This document shows positions 1 to 7,627 of a DNA stretch of 13,861 nucleotides, one piece after another (within the stretch, counting starts at the first letter, position 1; every line of letters starts with the position of its first letter). Both the position numbers and the translations under genes were made by a program. Source of the DNA: Rhodospirillaceae bacterium. GTDB taxonomy: Bacteria > Pseudomonadota > Alphaproteobacteria > Rhodospirillales > Rhodospirillaceae. Under the pieces are notes generated by a model. That model saw only the letters and a list, made by a program, of their open reading frames with translations, ran no database searches and was not told the origin of the DNA. The stretch is from contig NZGX01000026.1 of the NCBI GenBank assembly GCA_002691085.1, positions 1-13,861 of the forward strand. Reading direction: 5' to 3'.

Positions 1-1
1 T

Positions 2-601
2 TTAGCTCTTACAGTCTTTCTTAGGCTATTGCTATACCCTTTAGCTGATAAACAATTTAAGGCAATGACCAAATTAAAAAAATTACAACCTGAGATGAAA
101 GCGCTGCAAGAACGTTATTCTGATGATAGGACCAAGCTGAACCAAGAACTAATGGAACTTTACAAAAAAGAAAAAGCTAACCCTGCTGCAGGATGTTTAC
201 CAATTCTTGTGCAAATACCAATATTTTTTGCTCTATATAAAGTATTGTTTGTCACTATTGAAATGCGACATGCCCCATTTTATGGTTGGATTAATGATAT
301 GTCAGCGAAAGACCCAACAAGTATTTTTAATATTTTTGGTTTATTGCCTTACGAAGTACCTTCGTTTCTTGTTCTAGGTGCATGGCCAATAATAATGGGA
401 ATAACCATGTGGCTTCAAATGAAATTAAATCCAGCACCAACTGATCCTCTACAGGCAAAAATTATGAGTTTTTTGCCAATTATTTTCACAGTAATGCTTG
501 CAAGTTTTCCAGCAGGGTTAGTAATATATTGGGCATGGAGTAATGCCCTTGGTATATTACAACAATGGGCAATAATGAGAAAAGCAGGTGTAAAGGCCTA
601 A
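2..601 (+). CDS. yidC: Membrane protein insertase YidC, 3' part (5' end outside window)
   Basis: YidC/Oxa1-family insertase of the inner membrane. It inserts and folds membrane proteins alone or with the Sec translocon. The reading frame is open from base 2 with no start, so the gene enters from the left; about 199 C-terminal codons are present. The visible part opens with LRLLLYPLADKQF, which matches the helix carrying the conserved groove arginine (codon 23-25) of Gram-negative YidC. A basic, coiled-coil-like cytoplasmic hairpin follows (KLKKLQPEMKALQERY), then the typical segments NPAAGCLPILVQIPIFFALY and FPAGLVIYWAWSNALGILQQ. The C-terminal tail is short (RKAGVKA), without a long basic extension. 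The ORF can also be opened at a TTG at 29, but that lies inside a conserved helix and is not a real start. Its stop is 4 bases before engB, whose Shine-Dalgarno AAAGG (592-596) lies inside yidC. Family assignment is firm. Confidence 0.97.
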   Translation, partial: LALTVFLRLLLYPLADKQFKAMTKLKKLQPEMKALQERYSDDRTKLNQELMELYKKEKANPAAGCLPILVQIPIFFALYKVLFVTIEMRHAPFYGWINDMSAKDPTSIFNIFGLLPYEVPSFLVLGAWPIIMGITMWLQMKLNPAPTDPLQAKIMSFLPIIFTVMLASFPAGLVIYWAWSNALGILQQWAIMRKAGVKA

Positions 602-605
602 CGAA

Positions 606-1244
606 ATGCTTGGTACATTCCAAGAAGAAAAAAAAATATCTAAAGATTTAATAAGGTTTTTCTCAAGTAATAGTAACTTTATAGTCAGTGCAAACGAAAC
701 AAAACAACTACCGGAAACAAAACTCACTGAAATAGCTTTTGCAGGAAGGTCTAATGTTGGAAAATCTAGTCTTTTAAATGCTATAACTAAGAGAAAATCA
801 TTAGCCTATATATCAAAACTCCCAGGAAGAACGCAGGAAATTAATTTTTTTAATCTAGGCGAGAAATTAATTCTTGTAGATCTTCCTGGATATGGTTTCG
901 CTAGAGCACCTAAGTCAAAAATTGCTAACTGGACAAGCCTAGTTAACTCTTATTTAAGATACAGAAGTCAGCTTTCCAGAGTTTTTATATTAATCGATAG
1001 CCGACATGGATTAAAAGAAAGCGATCATGATACTATGAAAAATATTGAAAAGGCTGCATTAAGTTTCCAAATAGTCCTTACTAAATGTGATAAATTAAAA
1101 CCTGAAGCCTTAAATAAAATTCATTTACTCGTCAAAGAAAGAATTTCAATCTACACATCTGCTCACCCAACAATACTCGCTACAAGTGCAAAAAATAATT
1201 ATGGTATTAATAACTTAAGATTTTTTATTTCTGAACTTATATAA
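606..1244 (+). CDS. engB: Ribosome biogenesis GTP-binding protein EngB/YihA/YsxC
   Basis: TRAFAC-class small GTPase needed for assembly of the large ribosomal subunit. All G motifs are present in 212 residues: G1 GRSNVGKSS (47-55), the G2 threonine in PGRT (T76), G3 DLPGYG (92-97), G4 TKCD (159-162) and G5 SAK (194-196). GRSNVGKSS together with DLPGYGFA is the EngB signature. The ATG at 606 has AAAGG (592-596) nine bases upstream, so translation is probably coupled to yidC. A 30-40 residue N-terminal stretch before the G domain fits alphaproteobacterial members. An A9 run (628-636) falls at codons 8-11. The neighbour order yidC-engB-argB is common in alphaproteobacteria. Confidence 0.97.
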   Translation: MLGTFQEEKKISKDLIRFFSSNSNFIVSANETKQLPETKLTEIAFAGRSNVGKSSLLNAITKRKSLAYISKLPGRTQEINFFNLGEKLILVDLPGYGFARAPKSKIANWTSLVNSYLRYRSQLSRVFILIDSRHGLKESDHDTMKNIEKAALSFQIVLTKCDKLKPEALNKIHLLVKERISIYTSAHPTILATSAKNNYGINNLRFFISELI

Positions 1245-1288
1245 TACAATGTCTGCGTCTGGACTCATAAATAGGATAGTATTAGCTC

Positions 1289-2188
1289 ATGTATAGTTCA
1301 AAAGAAAATGAAGGTTGGTTAAAGAAAGCTGGTGTTTTAGCTGATGCCTTACCATATATGAAGAAGTTTTCTGGAAAAACTGTTGTTATTAAATTTGGGG
1401 GTCATGCTATGGGTGAAAATGAGCTTTCATCCAATTTTGCAAGAGATGTTGTTTTACTCAAACAAGTAGGAATAAATCCAGTCATAGTTCATGGAGGCGG
1501 ACCTCAGATTGGACGAATGCTTGATAGGCTTAAAATTACAAGTACTTTTATTGACGGTCTCAGGGTCACTAACTCATCAACTGTAGAAATTGTTGAGATG
1601 GTTTTAAGTGGTTCAATAAATAAACAAATTGTCTCTGATATAAATACTGCAGGAGGGTGCGCAGTTGGTTTATCAGGAAAAGATGGAAATATGATTCTTG
1701 CAAGAAAGTTACAAAGATTAAAGAAAGACCCTGACTCAAATATTGAAAAGGTCCTCGACCTTGGGTTTGTTGGAGAGCCTCAATTGATTAATGCAGAAAT
1801 ACTAAAACTACTTAATGAATCAAAAATTATTCCTGTTATAGCACCTATAGGCATAGGAGAGGCTGGGGAAACCTTTAATATTAACGCAGATACTGTCGCA
1901 GGCTCGATAGCATCAGCATTAAATGCTTCAAGGCTCTTAATGCTAACTGATGTGGATGGCGTTATGGATGAGGAAGGAAAGTTAATAAATGAAATGAAAG
2001 CCTCCCAAGTAAAAAAACTTGTAAAAACAGGCGTAATAAAAGGAGGGATGATTCCCAAAGTTGAAACATGCCTGAGATCTGTAGAGGAAGGCGTTGATGG
2101 TGCTGTAATAATTGATGGGAGGGTTTCACATTCTATACTTTTAGAACTTTTTACATCAAAGGGTGCGGGTACAATTATTAGAACTTAA
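1289..2188 (+). CDS. argB: Acetylglutamate kinase (arginine biosynthesis)
   Basis: Phosphorylates N-acetylglutamate with ATP, the second step of arginine synthesis in the cytoplasm. The amino-acid kinase fold is clear in 299 residues: KFGGHAM (35-41, phosphate-binding lysine K35), HGGGPQ (68-73, acetylglutamate-binding glycine loop), LRVT (91-94), NINAD (197-201), LTDVDGV (219-225) and KGGMIPK (251-257). The N-terminal extension of about 25 residues before the first kinase strand resembles the mobile helix of hexameric, arginine-inhibited enzymes. Feedback inhibition by arginine is therefore likely, but this is inference. The ATG at 1289 follows a 44-base spacer with only a weak, distant AGGAT upstream. 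No promoter is obvious in the spacer, so the gene is probably read through from yidC-engB. The other arg genes are not in the window. Confidence 0.97.
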   Translation: MYSSKENEGWLKKAGVLADALPYMKKFSGKTVVIKFGGHAMGENELSSNFARDVVLLKQVGINPVIVHGGGPQIGRMLDRLKITSTFIDGLRVTNSSTVEIVEMVLSGSINKQIVSDINTAGGCAVGLSGKDGNMILARKLQRLKKDPDSNIEKVLDLGFVGEPQLINAEILKLLNESKIIPVIAPIGIGEAGETFNINADTVAGSIASALNASRLLMLTDVDGVMDEEGKLINEMKASQVKKLVKTGVIKGGMIPKVETCLRSVEEGVDGAVIIDGRVSHSILLELFTSKGAGTIIRT

Positions 2189-2237
2189 TCAATAAATTAG
2201 TTCTTATATTTGAGTCTTAATGTTGGAGATAGATTTA

Positions 2238-3080
2238 ATGAATACTGAAGAGTTACAGAAAGAAATTGAAAAAGCATGGGAAGACAAGGATAGTATTTCT
2301 CAAGAAACAAATGGAATTATAAGAGAGGCTGTAGACGAAACACTTTCTCTTTTAGATCAGGGTAAAATAAGAGTTGCTAATAAAATAGATGGTAAATGGA
2401 TGGTTAATGAATGGTGTAAAAAATCAGTATTACTATCGTTTCGCTTAAATTCTATGTACTTGCAAAAGGGGGGTCCTGATGGAAGTTTATGGTGGGATAA
2501 AGTACCATCAAAGTTCTGCAATTGGGGGGAAAAAGAATTTAAAAATTCTGGTTTTAGGACCGTACCATCTTCTGTTGTAAGATACTCTGCATATATTGCT
2601 AAAGATGTTATTTTAATGCCTTCTTTTGTAAATTTGGGTGCATTTGTTGATGAAGGATCAATGGTTGATACATGGTCAACAGTTGGTAGTTGCGCACAGA
2701 TTGGTAAGAATGTACATCTTTCTGGCGGCGTTGGCATAGGTGGGGTTTTAGAGCCACTCCAGGCTTCTCCTGTAATTATTGAGGATAATTGTTTTATTGG
2801 TGCTCGATCAGAAATTGCAGAGGGGATTATTGTTGAAGAAGGTGCTGTTATTTCAATGGGTGTTTATATTGGTTCATCGACAAAAATAATTAATCGAGAT
2901 ACAGGAGAAATATATTTTGGAAGAGTTCCAGCCTATTCTGTAGTTGTCCCAGGAACGATTCCGGGAAAAAAACTTGATAATGGTATGGCTGGACCAAGCT
3001 TATATTGTGCTGTTATTGTTAAGCAGGTAGATGCTAAAACACGCTCAAAGGTATCTATTAACGAATTGTTAAGAGAATGA
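2238..3080 (+). CDS. dapD: 2,3,4,5-tetrahydropyridine-2,6-dicarboxylate N-succinyltransferase
   Basis: Transfers succinyl from succinyl-CoA to tetrahydrodipicolinate, committing to the succinylase branch of lysine and diaminopimelate synthesis. It is a trimeric left-handed beta-helix enzyme of the hexapeptide-repeat class. Conserved blocks, numbered from the chosen start, are an N-terminal helical domain with REAVDETLSLLDQGKIRVA, then MPSFVN (127-132), DTWSTVGSCAQIGKNVHLSG (144-163), VLEPLQA (170-176) and GARSE (188-192). D144 and the glutamate of GARSE correspond to the catalytic-site acidic residues of the E. coli enzyme. An in-frame ATG at 2220 would give 286 residues. I prefer 2238 (280 residues) because GGAG (2225-2228) sits nine bases before it and the resulting N-terminus aligns with the family. 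The stop overlaps the dapE start (ATGA). Confidence 0.96.
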   Translation: MNTEELQKEIEKAWEDKDSISQETNGIIREAVDETLSLLDQGKIRVANKIDGKWMVNEWCKKSVLLSFRLNSMYLQKGGPDGSLWWDKVPSKFCNWGEKEFKNSGFRTVPSSVVRYSAYIAKDVILMPSFVNLGAFVDEGSMVDTWSTVGSCAQIGKNVHLSGGVGIGGVLEPLQASPVIIEDNCFIGARSEIAEGIIVEEGAVISMGVYIGSSTKIINRDTGEIYFGRVPAYSVVVPGTIPGKKLDNGMAGPSLYCAVIVKQVDAKTRSKVSINELLRE

Positions 3081-4252
3081 ATAAAAAAATAGCTAAAACT
3101 TCAAAACAGATAGACCCAATTAACCTTACATCAGAGCTCATCAAATGCCCTAGCGTTACCCCAAGTGATGAAGGTGCAATTGATTTATTAGACAAGACGT
3201 TGACCTCTATGGGTTTCTCCTGTCAACAAATAGAATTTCAGGAACCTGGGACTAAGAGAGTAAATAATTTATATGCTGAAATTGGAGATAATGGAAAGAA
3301 TTTTTGTTTTGCAGGGCATTCAGACGTCGTACCTATCGGAGATGGTTGGGATTACGACCCATTTGGAGGTCAAGTGGTTGATGGTAAACTATTCGGGAGA
3401 GGTGCATCAGACATGAAAGGTGCGATTGCATGTTTTATATCTGCAGTAGGAAATTATCTAGAACACCATGGCATACCTAAAGGGACAATTAGTCTTCTAA
3501 TTACAGGAGATGAAGAAGGGCCTGCGATAAATGGAACAAAGAAAGTCCTTAATTGGCTGAAAAGTAGAAATAAAAATATTGATTTTTGTGTAGTTGGTGA
3601 GCCAACAAATCCTGAAAAAATAGGGGAAATGGTAAAAGTTGGAAGAAGGGGGAGTGTAAACGCAAAACTAACTGCTCATGGAGTACAAGGACATGTTGCT
3701 TATCCTCATCTAGCAAAAAATCCTATTAATATTCTTCACAGATTAATTTCTGCATTACTTTCCAACACTCTAGATAATGGAAATGAGTTCTTTCAACCAT
3801 CAAACTTGTCTCTTACTTCAATTGATGTAGGAAATACTGTAACTAATGTTATACCCTCTGATGCTCATGCTAACTTTAATATTAGATTCAATAATATTTA
3901 TAATAAGGATTCAATAAAAAAGTGGATAAAAGATACATTAAATAGCGTTGCTTCTGAGAACGAATATTCACTAGAGACAACAGTAACTGGTGACTCATTT
4001 CTATCTGAGTCAAATGAATATACAAGTATAGTCTCTAATTCTATAAAAAAAATTGTGGGTATGAATCCTGAACTATCCACAACTGGAGGTACATCTGATG
4101 CAAGATTTATACATGAATACTGCCCAGTATGCGAGTTTGGATTAATAGGAAAAACTATGCATAAGGTAAATGAATTTGTATATATTGACGATCTAATGAC
4201 TTTAACAAGTATTTATAATAATATTCTAAATAATTTCTTTTTACACAAATAG
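3077..4252 (+). CDS. dapE: Succinyl-diaminopimelate desuccinylase
   Basis: M20-family zinc hydrolase that cleaves N-succinyl-LL-diaminopimelate to succinate and LL-diaminopimelate. The 391 residues show the family in order: AGHSDVVP (H81 metal ligand, D83), GRGASDMKG (D112 bridging ligand), TGDEEGPA (E146 catalytic base, E147 ligand), VVGEPT (E175 ligand), a dimerisation domain with GRRGSVNAKLTAHGVQGH (H206), TTGGTSDARF, and GKTMHKVNE (H362 ligand). The sequence GHVAYPHLAKNP is typical of DapE rather than of ArgE or carboxypeptidases. The ATG at 3077 lies in an ATGA overlap with the dapD stop, so the two consecutive-pathway enzymes are probably translationally coupled. A run of eight A (around 4045-4052) occurs in the coding region without breaking the frame. 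Confidence 0.97.
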   Translation: MNKKIAKTSKQIDPINLTSELIKCPSVTPSDEGAIDLLDKTLTSMGFSCQQIEFQEPGTKRVNNLYAEIGDNGKNFCFAGHSDVVPIGDGWDYDPFGGQVVDGKLFGRGASDMKGAIACFISAVGNYLEHHGIPKGTISLLITGDEEGPAINGTKKVLNWLKSRNKNIDFCVVGEPTNPEKIGEMVKVGRRGSVNAKLTAHGVQGHVAYPHLAKNPINILHRLISALLSNTLDNGNEFFQPSNLSLTSIDVGNTVTNVIPSDAHANFNIRFNNIYNKDSIKKWIKDTLNSVASENEYSLETTVTGDSFLSESNEYTSIVSNSIKKIVGMNPELSTTGGTSDARFIHEYCPVCEFGLIGKTMHKVNEFVYIDDLMTLTSIYNNILNNFFLHK

Positions 4253-4262
4253 GTTATTTTTA

Positions 4263-4826
4263 ATGAGTGCAAAAGAAATAGCGAATGTTTTCTATGGTTT
4301 TTTTTTAATTATCAAATTTGATGAAAGATTTATAGATCACTTTGAAAATTCTGAAAAAGCTTTTTGGAAATCATTCTATGCAGCGATTGTAATTGCACCT
4401 GTTCAATTAATATATGAATGGGGGCTTTATGTTTCATCGGATGAAAGACCTGGGCTAATAAGAAGTATTCCAATTGGAGTATTAGAATACATTATCTTAT
4501 GGACCTTATTTCCTCTTGTAATGATATACATAACTAAAGTAATAAATAGAGAAGAAAATTATTTTAGATATATAGTCTCTTATAATTGGTTCCAAATGTG
4601 CATATCTATAACAATTATGCCATTCATAATACTTTCAGTATTTAATTTTTTGCCTGCCTCTATAAGCAGCCTTTTAGAAACGTTGGTATTTTTACTTTTT
4701 GTATTTTATAATATTTTTATAGCAAAAGTAATTTTAAAATTACAAACAGGTCCAGGCTTTAGTATAGTATTAATTGATATTCTTCTGACATTGCTTGTAA
4801 CACAAATTATACTCTCAATTCTTTGA
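4263..4826 (+). CDS. Uncharacterised five-helix inner-membrane protein
   Basis: Function unknown. The 187 residues hold a soluble N-terminus of about 30 residues with an aromatic/acidic motif (FDERFIDHFENSEKAFWKSF). About five hydrophobic segments follow, at roughly 36-56, 70-92, 103-129, 134-158 and 165-187. No catalytic motif is visible. An FW(K/R)SF-like motif leading into the first helix recalls, from memory, uncharacterised alphaproteobacterial membrane proteins encoded beside dapE or truA, loosely YIP1-like; I cannot verify this here. The ATG at 4263 has AGG (4251-4253) nine bases upstream, overlapping the dapE stop, so it belongs to the dapD-dapE unit. A T9 run (4298-4306) lies within codons 12-15. 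The gene ends one base from the convergent truA stop, leaving no room for an intergenic terminator. Confidence 0.85.
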   Translation: MSAKEIANVFYGFFLIIKFDERFIDHFENSEKAFWKSFYAAIVIAPVQLIYEWGLYVSSDERPGLIRSIPIGVLEYIILWTLFPLVMIYITKVINREENYFRYIVSYNWFQMCISITIMPFIILSVFNFLPASISSLLETLVFLLFVFYNIFIAKVILKLQTGPGFSIVLIDILLTLLVTQIILSIL

Positions 4827-4827
4827 A

Positions 4828-5571
4828 TTAATCACTATATTTAACAGACATAAGATATAAACCACACGCAGGGGCTGTAACACCAGCCTTGGCTCTATCT
4901 CTTGCATCCAATACCTCTCTAATATAATCACTTTTCCATTTACCTATACCTACCATTGTTAATGATCCAACAATATTTCTTACCTGGTTATGTAAAAATG
5001 ACGGGGCTCTTATCTGAAATTCTATCTTATTACATTCTTCTGAAACTTTTATTTCATTTAATGTCTTTATTGGAGAATTTGACTGGCAAGAAGAAGACCT
5101 AAAACTTGTAAAATCATGTTTACCAATTAAAAACTGTGATGCATATCTCATATCATCGACATTTATATTTCGAGGCAACCACCAGTATCTATTTCTATCT
5201 AATGTTAGAGGTACTTTTCTAGTACTTATTAAATACTTATAAACTCTCTCGCAGGCTCCAAACCTAGCATGAAAAGAGCTATTAACTTTCTCAACATCTA
5301 GAATCACTACCGAATAATCTTTTAAATATGCATTAATTGCATTCCTAACGGTATACTCATCGTCATTTCTTGGAATATCTACATGGGCTACCTGTCCGAA
5401 AGCATGAACACCTGCATCTGTTCTTCCGGCACCTTGAACGGATACAGGATTCTGAGAATACATCTCTATAGCTTTTTCAACTACCTCTTGAACAGCAAGT
5501 CCATTATTCTGCTTTTGCCACCCTACAAAATCTGAACCCTCATATTCTATTTTGAGTTTATATCTTATCAT
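4828..5571 (-). CDS. truA: tRNA pseudouridine(38-40) synthase TruA
   Basis: Isomerises uridines 38, 39 and 40 in the anticodon stem of many tRNAs. The 247-residue protein begins MIRYKLKIEYEGSDFVGWQ, the usual TruA opening strand. It carries the catalytic loop AGRTDAGVHAFGQVAH with catalytic aspartate D52, then FHARF and the C-terminal HNQVRNIVGSL block. The frame extends upstream to a TTG at 5595 (255 residues). I chose the ATG at 5571 because it forms an ATGA overlap with the stop of the upstream acetyltransferase gene and matches the family's N-terminus. It is the last gene of the apparent def-fmt-GNAT-truA unit and meets the plus-strand unit tail to tail with one base between stops. Confidence 0.96.
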   Translation of the reverse strand: MIRYKLKIEYEGSDFVGWQKQNNGLAVQEVVEKAIEMYSQNPVSVQGAGRTDAGVHAFGQVAHVDIPRNDDEYTVRNAINAYLKDYSVVILDVEKVNSSFHARFGACERVYKYLISTRKVPLTLDRNRYWWLPRNINVDDMRYASQFLIGKHDFTSFRSSSCQSNSPIKTLNEIKVSEECNKIEFQIRAPSFLHNQVRNIVGSLTMVGIGKWKSDYIREVLDARDRAKAGVTAPACGLYLMSVKYSD

Positions 5572-6155
5572 CTTAAATGCTGTATACTTTTCCAACTATC
5601 TTTTACCGCTGCCCATCTCTCGTGATCTCGCCATTCACTATCTAGCTTTAAAAATTTTGAAGAAAAACCCTCTAATTGAAAGCCACACTTCTTTACTAGT
5701 GATTTTGAGGATATATTTCCTGGCTGAATATTTACTTCAATGCGGTTAAAAAATAGAGTATCAAAGGCTAAATTCATTAATAACACTAATCCCTCTAACA
5801 TATATCCTTTCTTGCAAAAATCTTTATCTAAGTAATAACCAAGCGTACAAGAGCAATAGGCGCCATATCTAATATCATTAATATTGATTACACCTAATAA
5901 TTGATTGTCCGAATTTCTAGAAATAAAAAAACCCTTTGTATAACCTTTTCTGATTCTAGATAAATAAAACTTATATTCTTTTATTGTCTTTGCAGGAAAA
6001 ATCCAAGGCTGATGAAAATCAATACTCTTATTCGTAAGAATTAAATAATCTTTTGCCGAATCTAAAGTTGGCAAAAATAAGTGTACTCTATCCCCACATG
6101 CAACAATATTTTTTTTCTTTACGATTTTATATTTTTTTAAAAAATTTTTAATCAA
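5568..6155 (-). CDS. GNAT acetyltransferase, RimJ/RimL type
   Basis: Probable protein N-acetyltransferase using acetyl-CoA. The GNAT fold is recognisable by GYYLDKDFCKKGYM (about 106-119), in the place of the acetyl-CoA pyrophosphate-binding loop, and NISSKSLVKKCGF, the typical NxxSxxLxxKxGF helix. The domain starts with GDRVHLFLPTLDSAKDY, and the C-terminus EWRDHERWAAVKDSW is characteristic of the RimJ/RimL family (ribosomal protein S5/L12 alanine acetyltransferases). The actual substrate cannot be told from sequence. No ATG precedes the conserved domain. Candidate starts are TTG at 6155 (used here, 195 residues), TTG at 6167 and TTG at 6200 (210 residues). All overlap the end of fmt, by 8 to 53 bases. 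A GGA seven bases before 6155 gives weak support. The stop overlaps the truA start. Confidence 0.85.
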   Translation of the reverse strand: MIKNFLKKYKIVKKKNIVACGDRVHLFLPTLDSAKDYLILTNKSIDFHQPWIFPAKTIKEYKFYLSRIRKGYTKGFFISRNSDNQLLGVININDIRYGAYCSCTLGYYLDKDFCKKGYMLEGLVLLMNLAFDTLFFNRIEVNIQPGNISSKSLVKKCGFQLEGFSSKFLKLDSEWRDHERWAAVKDSWKSIQHLR

Positions 6156-7053
6156 CCTTAGTTCCAACCTTAATATTGATTCCACGAATAAAGTTTTCAA
6201 TACTCATTGGTTTTCTTCCCATTCGTTGGACTTGAGTAGGCTGAATTGATCCTAATTTACAACCAATGGAAAGATTCTGATCAAGAATATATCCAGCTCT
6301 TCCTTTCTTAGACATATCGGCTTGGGCCTTGATAATTTTAATTCTCTCTCCCATATATTCAATATATCCACATGGGTACGGAGAAAGACCCTTAATATGG
6401 TTTCTAACACTCACGGCCGTGTCATTAAATGAAATTCTCTCTTCATTCTTTGTAATTTTTTTTGCATAAGTTACCCCTCCTTCCGATTGATTTCTCAAAA
6501 CATACTTCCCTTCACTTAATTCATTTAAGGCCGTAACTATCATATTTGACCCAAGATATGAGAGTTTGTCATGAACAGCCTTAAAGTCTGAATCATCTTT
6601 TATAGGAATTGCTTCCTGTGAAATTATCTGCCCCGTATCAAGACCACCATCCATTTTCATAATTGTAATACCGGTTTCTTTATCTCCCTCCATTATAGCC
6701 CTTTGTATTGGTGCAGCCCCACGCCATCTTGGTAATAAAGATGCATGTACATTTATACATCCTAGTCTGGGATAATTTAGAAACAACTCTGGTAAAATTA
6801 ATCCGTAGGCAGCAACAACAATTACATCAATATTAGATACTTCAAGCTTTAGATATGATTTAAGTGAATCTGGAGTATTAACAGGAATATCAAGATTAAT
6901 TGCTTGTTTATGGACAGGAGTATAACTTAATTTTTTACCCCTTCCTTTTTTTTTAGGTGCCTGAGTATAAACTTCTATAATATCAAACTTTTTATTCAAG
7001 GCCTCAAGAATAGGAACGGCAAAATCTGGTGACCCCATAAATATAAGACGCAT
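6148..7053 (-). CDS. fmt: Methionyl-tRNA formyltransferase
   Basis: Formylates initiator Met-tRNA using 10-formyltetrahydrofolate. The 301 residues open with MRLIFMGSPDFAVPILEAL. They contain INVHASLLPRWRGAAPIQRA with catalytic N101 and H103, and MDGGLDTG with D139, equivalent to the N/H/D triad of the E. coli enzyme. The basic loop PKKKGRGKKLSYTPVH (33-48) is the tRNA-acceptor recognition loop of Fmt. A shorter C-terminal beta-barrel domain follows from about residue 205. The ATG directly abuts the def stop (no intervening base), so def and fmt are surely co-transcribed. An A9 run (6946-6954 in plus coordinates) encodes the three lysines of the loop and keeps the frame. Confidence 0.97.
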   Translation of the reverse strand: MRLIFMGSPDFAVPILEALNKKFDIIEVYTQAPKKKGRGKKLSYTPVHKQAINLDIPVNTPDSLKSYLKLEVSNIDVIVVAAYGLILPELFLNYPRLGCINVHASLLPRWRGAAPIQRAIMEGDKETGITIMKMDGGLDTGQIISQEAIPIKDDSDFKAVHDKLSYLGSNMIVTALNELSEGKYVLRNQSEGGVTYAKKITKNEERISFNDTAVSVRNHIKGLSPYPCGYIEYMGERIKIIKAQADMSKKGRAGYILDQNLSIGCKLGSIQPTQVQRMGRKPMSIENFIRGINIKVGTKVD

Positions 7054-7581
7054 TTAATTATTTTTTCCATTATTGATTGATTTCTTATACTTTTTGAGCT
7101 TTCTAGAAATGATTCCTCTTTTAAGTGATGAAATGTGATCAATAAATAAAATGCCATCTAAATGATCAACTTCATGTTGAATAACTACCGACAAAAGCCC
7201 TTTAGCCTCAAGCTCTATTTTCTTATTACTCTCATTAAGGTATTCAACAATAATTTTGTCCGGCCTATTAACATATTCAAAATACCCGGGTAATGATAAG
7301 CATCCTTCCTCATGTTTCTTATTTTCTTCTGAGCGCCAAACTATTTCTGGATTAACCATTTTTAGCTCCCTGCCCTCTTCCTCTGATTGTGTTGTATCAA
7401 CTACAATCATTCTTTTATTAAAGCCAACCTGAGGTCCAGCAAGGCCTATCCCGGGAGCCCGCTTCATGGTTACAAACATATTATCTAGAAGCTCTTCAAC
7501 CTGAATATTAAAATCTAGTACTAGCTCGCACTTTTTCTTAAGTTCTGGATCCGGGGCTATTATAATTTCTAATTCAGACAT
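7054..7581 (-). CDS. def: Peptide deformylase
   Basis: Metal-dependent hydrolase that removes the N-formyl group from nascent proteins, undoing the modification made by the neighbouring fmt product. All three motifs are present in 175 residues: motif 1 GIGLAGPQVG (44-53, Q51 oxyanion contact), motif 2 EGCLSLP (92-98, metal ligand C94) and motif 3 QHEVDH (135-140, ligands H136 and H140, catalytic E137). Motif 1 has glycine where most deformylases have a second alanine (GLAAPQ). The C-terminal tail after residue 153 is strongly basic (LKRGIISRKLKKYKKSINN), as in ribosome-binding deformylases. The ATG at 7581 has a weak AGAGA eight or so bases upstream. It heads the def-fmt-GNAT-truA unit, or follows the small membrane gene 46 bases upstream. 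Confidence 0.97.
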   Translation of the reverse strand: MSELEIIIAPDPELKKKCELVLDFNIQVEELLDNMFVTMKRAPGIGLAGPQVGFNKRMIVVDTTQSEEEGRELKMVNPEIVWRSEENKKHEEGCLSLPGYFEYVNRPDKIIVEYLNESNKKIELEAKGLLSVVIQHEVDHLDGILFIDHISSLKRGIISRKLKKYKKSINNGKNN

Positions 7582-7627
7582 TAAATTTTTCTCTATTCAA
7601 TATTTAATATATTAAACTATGAACATA

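Noticed and set aside
628..636. A9 run in engB (also A9 in fmt at 6946-6954 and T9 at 4298-4306) as slippage sites
   Set aside because: They are shorter than the dnaX run, lie at positions where a truncated product would have no known use, and these families have no precedent for dual products; they serve as background for judging the A11.
1780..2058. Minus-strand 92-residue frame inside argB
   Set aside because: Complementary shadow of a fully conserved argB; no family resemblance.
2220..2237. ATG at 2220 as the dapD start
   Set aside because: The GGAG Shine-Dalgarno lies after this ATG and before the ATG at 2238, and the extra six residues are outside the family's usual N-terminus.
2357..2737. 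Minus-strand 126-residue frame inside dapD
   Set aside because: Lies wholly opposite conserved dapD codons; proline/threonine-rich composition is that of a shadow frame.
7603..7616. Perfect 14-base palindrome TTTAATATATTAAA upstream of def
   Set aside because: Pure A/T palindromes of this length are expected several times by chance in DNA of this composition, and no second copy or operator context supports it.
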